A stretch of DNA of 36,328 bases, from positions 1 through 36,328 of the forward strand of contig CAAFWR010000053.1 of assembly GCA_900766745.1 (NCBI GenBank). Reading direction: 5' to 3'. The DNA comes from Methanobacteriaceae archaeon. GTDB lineage: Archaea; Methanobacteriota; Methanobacteria; Methanobacteriales; Methanobacteriaceae. Numbering within the stretch: the stretch's first letter is position 1; the number at the start of each line of letters is the position of its first letter. The notes below the pieces were generated by a model. It made no database searches. It was given only the letters and a program-made list of their open reading frames with translations, and was not told the DNA's origin. The translations under genes and the position numbers were made by a program. Of this stretch, positions 14,884 through 23,920 are shown one piece after another.

Positions 14884-16173
14884 ATGAGTATTACAACTTT
14901 CAATGATTTTTATATTAACAATAACATTAAAAAAGCAATTAGGGATATGGGATTTGAAGAACCGACCCCTATTCAAAAATTAACCATACCTGAAGCATTA
15001 AAAGGAAAGGATTTAATTGGGCAAGCCCAAACAGGTACTGGTAAAACTGTAGCTTTTGGCATTCCTATTCTTGAAAAGATTTTTATTAAAGACAAATCTC
15101 CTCAGGCCATTATAATATGTCCAACACGGGAACTTTCTATTCAAGTAGCTAATGAAATAGCTAAATTAGGTTCTAACATTAAAAAACTTAAAATTTTACC
15201 TGTTTACGGCGGTCAACCTATTGGACGTCAGATTAGGGTTTTAAATAAAGGTGTTCACATTGTTATTGGAACTCCAGGACGTATTTTAGACCATATTGAA
15301 AGGGGAACCCTCAATTTAATTGGTGTTGAAACTGTTGTTCTTGATGAAGCTGATGAAATGCTTGATATGGGATTTAGAGAGGATATCGAGCAGATTTTAA
15401 GACACATTCCAAAACAAAGACAAACCTTACTTTTCTCAGCCACTATTCCTGATGAAATTAAAAGAATAGCTAAATTTTATCAAAAAAATCCAAAACACCT
15501 GAAAGTCAGCTCCAAACAGATGACAGTTCCTGAAATCACCGAATATTTTTATAACGTTAAGGAGAAGTATAAATTAGATGATTTAACCCGCTTAATTGAT
15601 GTTTATGATATTAGTCTAGGGCTTGTTTTCTGCAATACCAAAAGAAGAGTGGATTATGTTGTTCGACATTTAAAAAACAGGGGATACTCTGTAGACGGTA
15701 TTCATGGAGACATGAAACAGAAAATCCGTGATAAGGTAATGAACAAGTTCAGACGTGGGGATATTGAAATTCTTGTAGCTACTGATGTTGCTGCCCGTGG
15801 AATTGATGTAGCTAATGTTCAGGCAGTATTTAATTATGATGTTCCTCAAAATCCTGAATACTATGTTCACAGGATTGGTAGAACAGCCCGTGCAGGTAAT
15901 ATTGGTTATGCATTTACTTTAGTTGACGGCAAGGAACAGCGGATGCTTGACAACATTCGAAAAACTACAAAGTCTAAAATTAAAAAACAGAAGATTCCTT
16001 CATATAAAGAGATGAGCGAGATTAAAAACAAACTAATCTTTGAAGAGGTTAAAAACATTATTAAAAACGATGATTTAAATAATTACACTAAAGCTGTTAA
16101 AAATCTTACAAGAAAGAATTTAAGCACTTTACAGGTAGCTGCTGCTCTTTTAAAAATGGTTAGAGACGATTAG
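14884..16173 (+). CDS. DEAD-box ATP-dependent RNA helicase
   Basis: The 429-residue protein has the full motif set of a DEAD-box RNA helicase. The Q-motif is near 24-31, AQTGTGKT at 48-55, PTREL at 80-84, TPGR at 130-133, DEAD at 154-157, SAT at 185-187, and HRIGRTARAG at 329-338. It unwinds RNA duplexes, probably in ribosome assembly or cold adaptation, and most resembles the DeaD/CshA-like helicases of methanogens. The C-terminal extension of about 60 residues is lysine-rich and short. The ATG at 14884 has no ribosome binding site. A TATA element, TTTTTATATA near 14844-14853, lies about 30-35 bases upstream, so the mRNA is likely leaderless. A TTG at 14875 is less likely. It converges with the regulator gene on the other strand. 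Confidence 0.95.
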   Translation: MSITTFNDFYINNNIKKAIRDMGFEEPTPIQKLTIPEALKGKDLIGQAQTGTGKTVAFGIPILEKIFIKDKSPQAIIICPTRELSIQVANEIAKLGSNIKKLKILPVYGGQPIGRQIRVLNKGVHIVIGTPGRILDHIERGTLNLIGVETVVLDEADEMLDMGFREDIEQILRHIPKQRQTLLFSATIPDEIKRIAKFYQKNPKHLKVSSKQMTVPEITEYFYNVKEKYKLDDLTRLIDVYDISLGLVFCNTKRRVDYVVRHLKNRGYSVDGIHGDMKQKIRDKVMNKFRRGDIEILVATDVAARGIDVANVQAVFNYDVPQNPEYYVHRIGRTARAGNIGYAFTLVDGKEQRMLDNIRKTTKSKIKKQKIPSYKEMSEIKNKLIFEEVKNIIKNDDLNNYTKAVKNLTRKNLSTLQVAAALLKMVRDD

Positions 16174-16205
16174 TTTAAAAAAAGATTTTTAGGATGAGGA
16201 TTATT

Positions 16206-17009
16206 TTATTTCATCCCATCAATTATATTAAATTTAACTTTTTCTTCTTCCAGTTCTCGAATGAATGCTTTTGTCATGTCTCCAACTGAGAGCACCATCA
16301 CATTCAATCCTTTTCTACATGCATTGGCTGTTGCTGCAGCTGTTCCGAATTCAATATCTATTGGTATGTCTAGCTGATTACAGATTGATCTTGAAACAGT
16401 TCCTACAATAGCTACCTTGTCTATTTGTCCTCCGTGATTGGTTCCTTCTTCATAGATATTTTTTATTAGTTCTAAATTACAGGCTTCTGATCCGCCATTT
16501 TTAATGTTAGGTAGGGTTATAATTACCGCTTCACCTATTTTCATATCTATTAATCCACTGAGTCCTCCAAGAGGCACATCCCTTCCTTTTTCTGTGTCTT
16601 TAAGTACGGTTCCAGTTGCATTTGCTGGTTTTTTTGAAGCATATAGTATGCCCTGGTTCATGTATATTCCTACGCTTTCTCCTTCTTTTAATTTTTCAGC
16701 AGCTATTGCCGGCCACACTGTTTTGAAGTGGTTCATTGTCTCAAGTACAGAGTCGCTGTATTTTCTAAGGACGATTGCGTCTTTTTTCACCTTGTCTATT
16801 CCTTTTTGGGTTATTTTATAAGGGGAACGGCCGTCCTTTGATGTGATGTATCCTTCTTCTATTAGGACTTTTATGTTTTCTGAAACTGCTTGAATTGTAA
16901 TGTCAAGAGTTTTAGCTAGGTCTTTTTGCTTTAAATTAGGGTTCTGCTTACATATTTCGCTTAATATCTGGAAATGTGTTAGCGCTCCTCTCTTTTTAAA
17001 TTCTTTCAT
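16206..17009 (-). CDS. Winged-helix transcriptional regulator with conserved archaeal C-terminal domain
   Basis: The 267-residue protein begins MKEFKKRGALTHF. Residues about 8-65 form a winged helix with a recognition helix in LDITIQAVSENIKVL and a wing near YITSKDGRSPYKIT. The remaining 180 residues form a conserved domain, found mainly in methanogens, with G-rich segments (PLGGLSGLIDMKIGEA, AIVGTVSRS, EFGTAAATANACRKG). This domain could sense a small ligand; I do not know its ligand (I believe it corresponds to a domain of unknown function in archaeal MarR-like proteins). The start is the ATG at 17009, eleven bases after GGAG. A GTG at 17021 overlaps that ribosome binding site and is unlikely. 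It is the last gene of the hemD-srp19-recJ unit, 21 bases after the recJ-like gene. Confidence 0.75.
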   Translation of the reverse strand: MKEFKKRGALTHFQILSEICKQNPNLKQKDLAKTLDITIQAVSENIKVLIEEGYITSKDGRSPYKITQKGIDKVKKDAIVLRKYSDSVLETMNHFKTVWPAIAAEKLKEGESVGIYMNQGILYASKKPANATGTVLKDTEKGRDVPLGGLSGLIDMKIGEAVIITLPNIKNGGSEACNLELIKNIYEEGTNHGGQIDKVAIVGTVSRSICNQLDIPIDIEFGTAAATANACRKGLNVMVLSVGDMTKAFIRELEEEKVKFNIIDGMK

Positions 17010-17030
17010 ATTTTCAAACACTCCTTTTTT

Positions 17031-18449
17031 TCATTGTTCTATTAGGTTTTCTAGTTTAGAATTAAATATCTGTAAAAATTCATCTTTTTTATCAGCTGGT
17101 ATATATGCACCACATGCCATTGAGTGCCCTCCACCATTACCTCCAAGATCCTTAGATACTTCTCTTATTATTTTACCGAAATGTATGCCGTCATATGATA
17201 ATAATTTTGAACATCTCAAGGATACCTTTAGGTTTCCGTTGTCATTTTTTCCAAATCCGATAATGGGCTTTTTCCAGTTGCCGTTTCCCAGTATCATGCC
17301 AGTTACAGTTCCTACAATATTGGCAGGAATGTCCTCTCCTTCGAAGTACTGGAGATTTTCAAGTTCTATTATCGAATTTTCGACTTTGGAAATATTTTTA
17401 GCCAGTCTCATTTTATGCTGTTTGCTGACATCTTCTAAAAGATCCAATGCCTCTTCCCGCTCGCCCTTTAGAATTCTATGAGCTATTTCATACTTTTCAT
17501 TTCTTCCGCATGCGTTCATAGCTGTTGAAAATTCACTTCCGTCTCTTAGAAAGGTGTTCTCCTCTTCGTATAAAAACTCATATGCATCTCCAATGAGTAG
17601 CTGTGGAACATATGGCACATATCTTTTAGGGACTCTTATTGTAATTTCATTAAGTAGATATTTAAACAATATCTCTTTTTCTTTTTGTGTAAGGTCACTT
17701 AAGGTACGGTTTCCATCCATATCGATTTTCAGCTCTCTTAGCGTATTTTTAGCTATATTCTGATTTCCTGTTGTAGGTATTGTAACGTCGCTGAAATAGG
17801 TTAGTGCAACAAAAAGGAGTCTTGACTTTCTTCCGTATATATTGAGGTCTCCTTTTGTTGTTTCGACATAGCCCTGGTCTTCAGCATCTTCAAGAATAGT
17901 TGAATTCAGACCTTCCAATGTGCCTGTTCTGCCGTTTTGTATGTCTCCAATTGCAGACAGCACTCCAATCCAGCTTAAATCCTTGTATCCAAATTCCTTT
18001 GAAAGGAGATAACATAATCCTCCGCCGCATACATAGAATGATCCGTCAATGCCGTGGTGGTGGGGATTTATTTCAATGTAATTGCAGTTGCTTTCATAAT
18101 CGAGGTCTCTTAAAGGTGGATGATGGTCTAAAATAATGATGTTCTGGTTTTTTGATGCATTTTTATCGACTGGCTGGCCAGATCCTAAATCAGAAAAGAT
18201 TGTAAGGTCATGATCTATTTTCAAATCCTCCAGTTCATCTAGATTCACCCAATCTATTTCATGCTTTTTTCCAATTCTATCGAGAAGTGTTGATAATATT
18301 GCACCAGAACAAAGTCCATCACAATCAATATGGGTATAGATTTTTATATTTTCATTTTCCTTTATGAGTTCTACTGCTTTTTTATAAAGCTTTTTCATAC
18401 TTTCAGGTAATTCTGTTATATCTTTACCTATGGGAACGTGGTTAGCCAT
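17031..18449 (-). CDS. RecJ-like DHH-family exonuclease (GAN type)
   Basis: The 472-residue protein belongs to the DHH phosphoesterase superfamily. The N-terminal catalytic domain has THIDCDGLCSGA at 39-50 with metal-ligand aspartates 42 and 44, SDLGSG at 86-91, and DHHPP at 108-112. The C-terminal DHHA1 domain ends in a glycine-rich GGNGGGHSMACG motif. In archaea these RecJ homologues degrade single-stranded DNA or RNA, and one type (GAN) binds GINS in the replisome. Which type this one is cannot be decided here. It starts two bases after the srp19 stop with only a weak ribosome binding site, which suggests translational coupling. Confidence 0.9.
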   Translation of the reverse strand: MANHVPIGKDITELPESMKKLYKKAVELIKENENIKIYTHIDCDGLCSGAILSTLLDRIGKKHEIDWVNLDELEDLKIDHDLTIFSDLGSGQPVDKNASKNQNIIILDHHPPLRDLDYESNCNYIEINPHHHGIDGSFYVCGGGLCYLLSKEFGYKDLSWIGVLSAIGDIQNGRTGTLEGLNSTILEDAEDQGYVETTKGDLNIYGRKSRLLFVALTYFSDVTIPTTGNQNIAKNTLRELKIDMDGNRTLSDLTQKEKEILFKYLLNEITIRVPKRYVPYVPQLLIGDAYEFLYEEENTFLRDGSEFSTAMNACGRNEKYEIAHRILKGEREEALDLLEDVSKQHKMRLAKNISKVENSIIELENLQYFEGEDIPANIVGTVTGMILGNGNWKKPIIGFGKNDNGNLKVSLRCSKLLSYDGIHFGKIIREVSKDLGGNGGGHSMACGAYIPADKKDEFLQIFNSKLENLIEQ

Positions 18450-18451
18450 AA

Positions 18452-18736
18452 TTATCGTTTCATGTTTTTAAATTCACTGCCTATTTTTTTCAATAGCTCA
18501 TTTTTGTTGTGCTCGTTGCTTACAAGCACACGTCCGGATTTTTCATACCATTTTCCAGGATATGCTTTGTCCTTTTCAGTGATACATTTAATACCAAGTC
18601 TTTTCAGTGCCTTTTCAATTTTATTTACTGTGGGATCTTTAACGGCATATTCAAGAGGGACTTTCCTGCCTTCAGAAACTGAAAGCTCTTTATTTAGGTA
18701 CTGTGGCCAGATTATCATCTCTTCTTTTTCTCTCAT
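18452..18736 (-). CDS. srp19: Signal recognition particle 19 kDa protein
   Basis: The 94-residue product is the archaeal SRP19 subunit, which binds the 7S RNA and prepares it for SRP54 in targeting of membrane and secreted proteins. It has the typical early IIWPQYLNKELSVSEGRKVP segment, of which S-E-G-R-K-V-P is the conserved core, and the later K-x-Y-P-G-K-W-Y and G-R-V-L-V motifs. Length is normal. GGTGGTGA within the end of hemD serves as ribosome binding site; hemD ends only two bases before. A housekeeping gene within a tight minus-strand operon. Confidence 0.95.
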   Translation of the reverse strand: MREKEEMIIWPQYLNKELSVSEGRKVPLEYAVKDPTVNKIEKALKRLGIKCITEKDKAYPGKWYEKSGRVLVSNEHNKNELLKKIGSEFKNMKR

Positions 18737-18738
18737 TT

Positions 18739-19500
18739 TTATTCACCACCATATACTTCAAACAATAATTCTAACATCTCTCTAACTGTATACTGTTCTG
18801 GAGTGATATAGTTTATGTTATGTTCATCTAAAACTCTGCCTGTTATAGGCCCGATTGCTACAGTTAGAATATTGTCTAACAATGATTCAGATTTTTCCTG
18901 TTCTTTCATGATTTCAAAGAAGTTTGTAACAGTTAACGGACTTGTAAAGGTTATTGCATCAATTTCACCATTACTTATCCCTTTGATTACTTTTTCAACT
19001 TTGCTTTTGTCTTCTGGAAAGAGAGACTTGTAGGCTTCAGCTACAATTACTTCATTGTTAAGATCTTCCAATCCATCTACAAGTGTCGGTCTTGCTGATA
19101 ATGTTCTTGGAACTCCAATAAGCTGATTTTGGATGTTATGCTTTTTAAACTCTTCAACCAATCCTTCAGCTGTAAAGTCCTCAGGAACCAAATCAACCTT
19201 TAATCCATATTCTCTTGCTACTTTTGAGGTTTTATTTCCAATAGTGGCAACTTTACACTTCAATGTTTTTAAAAAATCTGGATAAAACTTGTCTAAAGAA
19301 ACCAATGTTGTTGGTGAGGTAAAGACAATCCAGTCCAATTTATCCTGCTTTTCAGTTAATTCCCTTAAAGATTCTGTATTAACTGGACGCAAATCAAGTG
19401 TTGGACTGATAACTGGTGTTCCACCAAGTTCTTCAACAATTTCACAGGCTTTTCCAGCTCTGTCATAAGGTCTTGTAATTGCAACTACAGGTTTTTTCAT
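18739..19500 (-). CDS. hemD: Uroporphyrinogen-III synthase
   Basis: This enzyme closes and inverts ring D of hydroxymethylbilane to form uroporphyrinogen III, the precursor of the nickel tetrapyrrole F430, of corrinoids and of sirohaem in methanogens. The 253 residues have the two-domain HemD pattern. ITRPYDRAG is at 9-17, a WIVFTSPTT segment near 57-65, TIGNKTSKVA near 86-95, ITFTSPLTVTNF near 182-193, and AIGPITGRVL near 214-223. The ATG follows GGGAGG by eight bases. The gene is second in a minus-strand unit after a 90-residue unknown protein and just before srp19. Confidence 0.93.
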   Translation of the reverse strand: MKKPVVAITRPYDRAGKACEIVEELGGTPVISPTLDLRPVNTESLRELTEKQDKLDWIVFTSPTTLVSLDKFYPDFLKTLKCKVATIGNKTSKVAREYGLKVDLVPEDFTAEGLVEEFKKHNIQNQLIGVPRTLSARPTLVDGLEDLNNEVIVAEAYKSLFPEDKSKVEKVIKGISNGEIDAITFTSPLTVTNFFEIMKEQEKSESLLDNILTVAIGPITGRVLDEHNINYITPEQYTVREMLELLFEVYGGE

Positions 19501-19537
19501 TAATAAGTTCCTCCCTTACTAATAATAATTATTATCT

Positions 19538-19810
19538 TTAAAGTTTATAATCATATGTGGTATCATCTTTTAAGGATTCAACATGATGTATAATATTAAG
19601 CCTCAAGTCTTCCAGTTTTATGCGGGCTTCAACATCATCAAAGTCTATATTGAAAAAATAGCTATAAACAGTTTTGCCGTCATGATTAAAGATTTCCCAT
19701 TTCAAATTGTTCAGTGTGATTTTATGGCATCTCCACTGGGACATTTGGGATTGGATTTTTTCGCTTATTTCGTCAATATTGAAATTTTCATCTAAAACTG
19801 TTTGCACCAT
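19538..19810 (-). CDS. Small protein of unknown function
   Basis: I do not recognise this 90-residue acidic protein. It has no membrane segment. It appears alpha/beta with a central aromatic stretch (LKWEIFNHDGKTVYSYFF near 37-54) and a charged C-terminus. The frame has coding-like composition and sits 37 bases upstream of hemD on the same strand. It is the probable first gene of that operon. There is no ribosome binding site before the ATG, but a TATA-like TTTAATAG about 25-30 bases upstream suggests a leaderless transcript. A GTG start one codon later is possible. Confidence 0.6.
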   Translation of the reverse strand: MVQTVLDENFNIDEISEKIQSQMSQWRCHKITLNNLKWEIFNHDGKTVYSYFFNIDFDDVEARIKLEDLRLNIIHHVESLKDDTTYDYKL

Positions 19811-19858
19811 ATAATAGAATATGTTATGGAATTCTATTAAATGGTATTGGTCATAGTC

Positions 19859-21397
19859 CTAATAGAAGTGAGTGGCTAGAAACATCAGGAACCCTACTGA
19901 AAATATTATTACTCCCGTAAGGGTATAATATTCGATATTTTTAATATTCTTAATGGGATAATTTAGAACCAATGGAATTAAAGGCAGTAATGGTATGAAA
20001 TATCTTGGCTGGACTAAAGTATCAAAGTATGATACAGGTGTTCCCCATAGGATATGTATCATGAAAAACATTCCGAAATAGAATGCTACACAGCATAAAC
20101 CTAAAAATATTTTTCTATTTTTGGACAATTTAATTTTAAATGGATACAGTACTGAAAACGCAATAAAAAATATAAAATAAAGGACATTGTATAATTCCAC
20201 ACCTTTAAATGTACCAACAAGATATTCCCTATATCCTGGTGTGTTAATAATCAAGTTCTTTAAAAAGGTTATGGAATGTGTGAATAGATCCAAAGATAAA
20301 GCAGGGTTAGTAAAGATATTAATTAACCTCTGATTTTCATTAATGCCTATTGAAATCACATTAAAGCAACAAAGACAGATTATCATAATCATACCTAGTA
20401 AAATAATAGCTATTATACAGATTAAAATCTTCTTATACTGCTTTTGGCTTATTTTTTTGAAATTATAGTTTTTAAACGGGATTAAAAATAGCAAAATAGC
20501 TATAAAGAAATATAGTTCCTTTACAAAACCCATCAAAAGGCAGCAAATGATGAAGCCTGAAAGGTTTTTAACAGTCACCTTGTTCTTGTACATGGAAATG
20601 AACAAAGCCATTGCAATTATTAAACAGGTAAAATTAAAGGAATCATAGTTTGATGACGCAGCCAAAGAAAGAATCAATGGATTACATGCTACAACCAGTA
20701 AGCCCATTTTGTAAGCAGGCACTTTTTTAATTGCAAAAAATGTAGCTATTGCATATACAATAAGATTTGGTATTCTTGAAAGCCACATTGCTTGTATAAG
20801 ACCTACATCGAAGAATTTAGCTATGAATAAACCTATTGCTGAAAAGATATAAGCGTAAAATGGTCCAGAGGTTGTTCTGCTGTAAACGCAAATATCTGTG
20901 AAATTTGATATTGGTGTGAAAGCTACTTTATTATTAAAAATAAATGCTCCTATACCAGGATCTACTTTAAAAAGGTAGTCATAAGACTGGAGCAATGGCC
21001 AGTAAAACACATTTGACCATACTCTTACTTTACCAGATATCACTTTTGCATTTTCAAGAAAGAAGTGTCCATCTAGCATATTTAAAGCGTAGTTTATATG
21101 GAAGTATTCGTCAGGAACTATAAATGGAGGGGCAAAAAACACGATGAGCCCTCCAACTATTAATATAGTCAGAAATGCAACCTTATGGAGACTATCCTTA
21201 TTCTTAAAGCTATACAATATAAGGAAAATACCTAAAACAACGCTTAAGACGAAAAATACTATTTCAGTTTTCGGTTGAAGAAAATTGTTACGATTAAACA
21301 TTCCAAGAGTCAATAGAAGAAGTGCAAGTACATATATATATACAAATTTCTTCTTATCGATAAATATTTCATAATACTCTCTAAAAATGTTATTCAT
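19859..21397 (-). CDS. DUF2142-type polytopic membrane protein
   Basis: The 512-residue protein has about twelve hydrophobic segments spread along its length, starting at 18-35 and 44-62. The motif PPFIVPDEYFHINYA near 90-104 matches the PP-x-x-x-x-PDE-x-x-H signature of DUF2142 proteins. These resemble the GT-C class of membrane glycosyltransferases, where acidic residues after the first helix bind the lipid-linked sugar donor. A role in surface glycan or lipid glycosylation is therefore plausible but not shown. It lies near, though not in, the sugar operon starting at 22909, and is read the opposite way. It ends 48 bases before the small-protein gene. Confidence 0.75.
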   Translation of the reverse strand: MNNIFREYYEIFIDKKKFVYIYVLALLLLTLGMFNRNNFLQPKTEIVFFVLSVVLGIFLILYSFKNKDSLHKVAFLTILIVGGLIVFFAPPFIVPDEYFHINYALNMLDGHFFLENAKVISGKVRVWSNVFYWPLLQSYDYLFKVDPGIGAFIFNNKVAFTPISNFTDICVYSRTTSGPFYAYIFSAIGLFIAKFFDVGLIQAMWLSRIPNLIVYAIATFFAIKKVPAYKMGLLVVACNPLILSLAASSNYDSFNFTCLIIAMALFISMYKNKVTVKNLSGFIICCLLMGFVKELYFFIAILLFLIPFKNYNFKKISQKQYKKILICIIAIILLGMIMIICLCCFNVISIGINENQRLINIFTNPALSLDLFTHSITFLKNLIINTPGYREYLVGTFKGVELYNVLYFIFFIAFSVLYPFKIKLSKNRKIFLGLCCVAFYFGMFFMIHILWGTPVSYFDTLVQPRYFIPLLPLIPLVLNYPIKNIKNIEYYTLTGVIIFSVGFLMFLATHFY

Positions 21398-21501
21398 AAT
21401 ATTTCATTTATATTTTAAATCTTATATTATTTATTGTAATCTTGAAGCTATTCTATTAAAAATTTTAATCGAAATAATTTTGAATGAAATTTATTAGAAA
21501 T

Positions 21502-21534
21502 TAAAAAAAGAAGAGTGATGTTATTTAAACATCA
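21502..21534 (-). terminator. Hairpin/U-tract terminator overlapping the stop codon
   Basis: On the minus strand a 7-bp stem (TGATGTT with AACATCA, loop of five) begins at the stop codon of the gene at 21532-22050 and is followed by CTCTTC and seven T. It has the form of a bacterial-style intrinsic terminator. Confidence 0.6.
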
Positions 21535-22050
21535 TGCAGTAAATTTAATGCTATTGAATATTCTATTAGCATCTTCATTAGAAGCATCTTCTACGACCCA
21601 AAAGACTTTAGAATCAGATACTTTAATGATATGGTAAATATAGGTATCAGTTCCTTCAGTTAAACTAAGTTCAACAGCACTGTAGTTTCCAAATTTGGTA
21701 ACATTAAAACTGTTTATTTTTACATCGCTGCTGTTGTCTACAGCATCTGCACCTTGATTAAAGAAGCTTAATAACTGTTCATCGCCAAGCATGTCTTTTG
21801 CTGCAACAAGTTCGTCAAATTGCGCTCCAGTCATATTATATTTGATAATGGTTACTGCAGGTTTATCATAATCGCTTGTAATAATTTTAACAATATTTCC
21901 ATCCTCTTCATAGTCGCTGCCTGGAGGACAGGTTACTGTGTAATCAGAAAATTTAAACACTTCGTCTGCTGAATCTCCGCCCATTAATGCTACTGCAGCG
22001 ATTATTGCTACAATAATGACGACTATAACAGCCAAAATTTTTTTATTCAT
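21532..22050 (-). CDS. Membrane-anchored surface protein, paralogue A
   Basis: The 172-residue protein starts MNKKILAVIVVIIVAIIAA, a single hydrophobic N-terminal helix (signal peptide or anchor). An acidic extracytoplasmic domain follows. It contains VFKFSDYTVTCPPGSDYE near residues 30-47, then an alpha/beta domain faintly like PsbP-type folds. The function is unknown. It shares the anchor, the TCPPGS motif and overall plan with the next gene (22200-22721), so they are tandem duplicates. The open frame extends to 22164, but the extra 38 residues look random. The ATG at 22050 has a TATA element (TATTTATAAAT) about 28 bases upstream, consistent with a leaderless mRNA. Confidence 0.75.
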   Translation of the reverse strand: MNKKILAVIVVIIVAIIAAVALMGGDSADEVFKFSDYTVTCPPGSDYEEDGNIVKIITSDYDKPAVTIIKYNMTGAQFDELVAAKDMLGDEQLLSFFNQGADAVDNSSDVKINSFNVTKFGNYSAVELSLTEGTDTYIYHIIKVSDSKVFWVVEDASNEDANRIFNSIKFTA

Positions 22051-22199
22051 AAATAATTTTTTATTTTTATTATTATTTATAAATATTGATTTATAGTTAT
22101 GAAATTGTTTAGAGATAATTAAAATATGATGAATAGTTTCCATGCTCTGAAAACAATTTATCAATATTTTAATTAGGATATTGGTTAATATCCTTAAAT

Positions 22200-22721
22200 T
22201 TATCTGAAAGTTATGCTGTCGTATATTTTAGATGTAACGCTATTTGGATTGTATTCATTTATGAGCAATACTTTAGAATCGCTTAATTTAACCACATGGA
22301 AAACAGAACTTGTATTTCCTTCATTTAAATAAATATCTACTGTTGTATGATTCTTAAATTCAGTTATATTGTAATCGTTTACTGTGTACTTGTCGCTCAT
22401 TCCAAATAGGTTTTCATTATTGAAAATACTTAGCACCTGTTCGTTATTAAGAAGTTCACTTCCTCTGATAAACTGATCAAATTCCAATCCAGATATAGAA
22501 TTATAACCAATGCTTAATGCAGGATTTTCTGAATTTTCAGTATAGAATTCTAAAAGTCCTGACTGGTTTTCATAATGGCTCCCTGGAGGACAGGTTATGG
22601 TAAAATCAGAAAATTTAAACACTTTATCTTCAGTTGATGATTCTTCCTCACCGTTTAAAGACATGGCTGCAACAATTGCTACAATTATAGCTATTACCAG
22701 AAGTAAATATTTTTTATTCAT
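22200..22721 (-). CDS. Membrane-anchored surface protein, paralogue B
   Basis: The 173-residue paralogue of the preceding entry has an N-terminal hydrophobic helix (5-20), an acidic linker with EEESSTEDK, then VFKFSDFTITCPPGSHYE. The rest of the domain is more diverged. The strong conservation around the TCPPGS motif next to drift elsewhere suggests this is the functional core. I do not recognise the family. It has no clear ribosome binding site; a TATA-like ATTAAATAG lies about 25-30 bases upstream, so it may be leaderless. It is divergent from the sugar operon starting at 22909. Confidence 0.72.
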   Translation of the reverse strand: MNKKYLLLVIAIIVAIVAAMSLNGEEESSTEDKVFKFSDFTITCPPGSHYENQSGLLEFYTENSENPALSIGYNSISGLEFDQFIRGSELLNNEQVLSIFNNENLFGMSDKYTVNDYNITEFKNHTTVDIYLNEGNTSSVFHVVKLSDSKVLLINEYNPNSVTSKIYDSITFR

Positions 22722-22908
22722 ATACTAAATTGTTTTATTAATATTACTATTTAATAGTGTACACAATTTTTTATCCTTTAAACAATTTATTCTAATAACG
22801 TCAAGAGGTAGAAATTATTATATTATGCTGGTTATTTTAGAAAAAGTATTATTAATATAAAAATAGATATTTATTAAACGATAAGTTATAAACTATAAGG
22901 AGATTAAC

Positions 22909-23904
22909 ATGTTAGATGATAAAGTTATTTTAATAACCGGAGGGACTGGTTCTTTTGGTAAAAAATTCACTAAAAGAGTTCTAAAGGATTATAATCCTAA
23001 AAAAATCATTATTTACTCTAGAGATGAATATAAACAATATTTAATGCAAAGGCAATTTGCAGAATATGACGATAAGATGAGATATTTCATTGGGGACGTT
23101 AGAGACAAACAACGTCTTGAAAGAGCATTTGATGGTGTAGATATTGTTGTTCATGCAGCAGCTTTAAAACAGGTTCCTGCAGCAGAATACAATCCTTTGG
23201 AAGCTATTAAAACCAATATTGATGGTGCCCGTAACATTGTAGATGTAGCTATTGACAAAGGTGTTGAAAAAGTAGTTGCATTGTCTACTGATAAAGCTAC
23301 AAACCCGGTTAATCTTTATGGTGCTACCAAAATGGTTTCTGATAAATTGTTTATAGCTGCAAATGCTTATGTTGGAGCTAAAAATACTTCATTTTCCGTT
23401 GTCCGTTATGGTAATGTTTCAGGAAGTAGAGGATCGGTCATTCCTTTCTTCAAAACACTTATTGATGAAGGAGAAACTAAAATCCCAATCACAGATATGA
23501 GAATGACCCGTTTCTGGATTACACTTGATGAAGCTGTTGATCTCGTTATTAAAGCTATTAATGATGCTAAAGGAGGAGAATTGTTCATCCATAAATGCCC
23601 ATCATTTAGAGTCACTGATTTAGCTAAAGCAATGCTTCCAGATTGCGAATTTGAAGACGTTGGAATAAGACCTGGCGAAAAACTTCATGAAGTGATGGTT
23701 ACCCGTGAAGACTCCCGTTCCACCTATGAATATGATGATTATTATATAATATATCCTGCTTTGAACTGGTGGGATGAAGTAGATATCAAGGAAGGAGGTA
23801 AAAAAGTAGAAGACAGATTCTACTACTCCTCAGACAATAATCCTGAATGGCTAACTGTTGAAGATATTAGGGAAGCTTTAAAAGATATTGATATTGTCTA
23901 TTAG
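22909..23904 (+). CDS. pseB: PseB: UDP-GlcNAc 4,6-dehydratase (inverting)
   Basis: This is the first enzyme of pseudaminic acid synthesis. It turns UDP-N-acetylglucosamine into the 4-keto-6-deoxy-L-arabino sugar using bound NADP. The 331-residue extended SDR has the nucleotide loop TGGTGSFG at 10-17, the HAAALKQVP segment typical of this dehydratase group, and STDKATNPVNLYGATK near 126-141 with the catalytic Asp-Lys pair and Tyr. It also has RYGNVSGSRGSVIP. Length and motifs match PseB/FlaA1 proteins. AAGGAGAT precedes the ATG, and an A/T-rich promoter region lies at about 22840-22862. It starts a seven-gene operon with gaps of 16 bases or fewer. Confidence 0.93.
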   Translation: MLDDKVILITGGTGSFGKKFTKRVLKDYNPKKIIIYSRDEYKQYLMQRQFAEYDDKMRYFIGDVRDKQRLERAFDGVDIVVHAAALKQVPAAEYNPLEAIKTNIDGARNIVDVAIDKGVEKVVALSTDKATNPVNLYGATKMVSDKLFIAANAYVGAKNTSFSVVRYGNVSGSRGSVIPFFKTLIDEGETKIPITDMRMTRFWITLDEAVDLVIKAINDAKGGELFIHKCPSFRVTDLAKAMLPDCEFEDVGIRPGEKLHEVMVTREDSRSTYEYDDYYIIYPALNWWDEVDIKEGGKKVEDRFYYSSDNNPEWLTVEDIREALKDIDIVY

Positions 23905-23920
23905 AATAGTTGGGTTGTTT

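Noticed and set aside
16900..17481. A 193-residue plus-strand frame opposite the regulator and recJ-like genes
   Set aside because: The product is Ser/Phe/Leu/Cys-rich antisense composition, and both opposite genes have clear family motifs.
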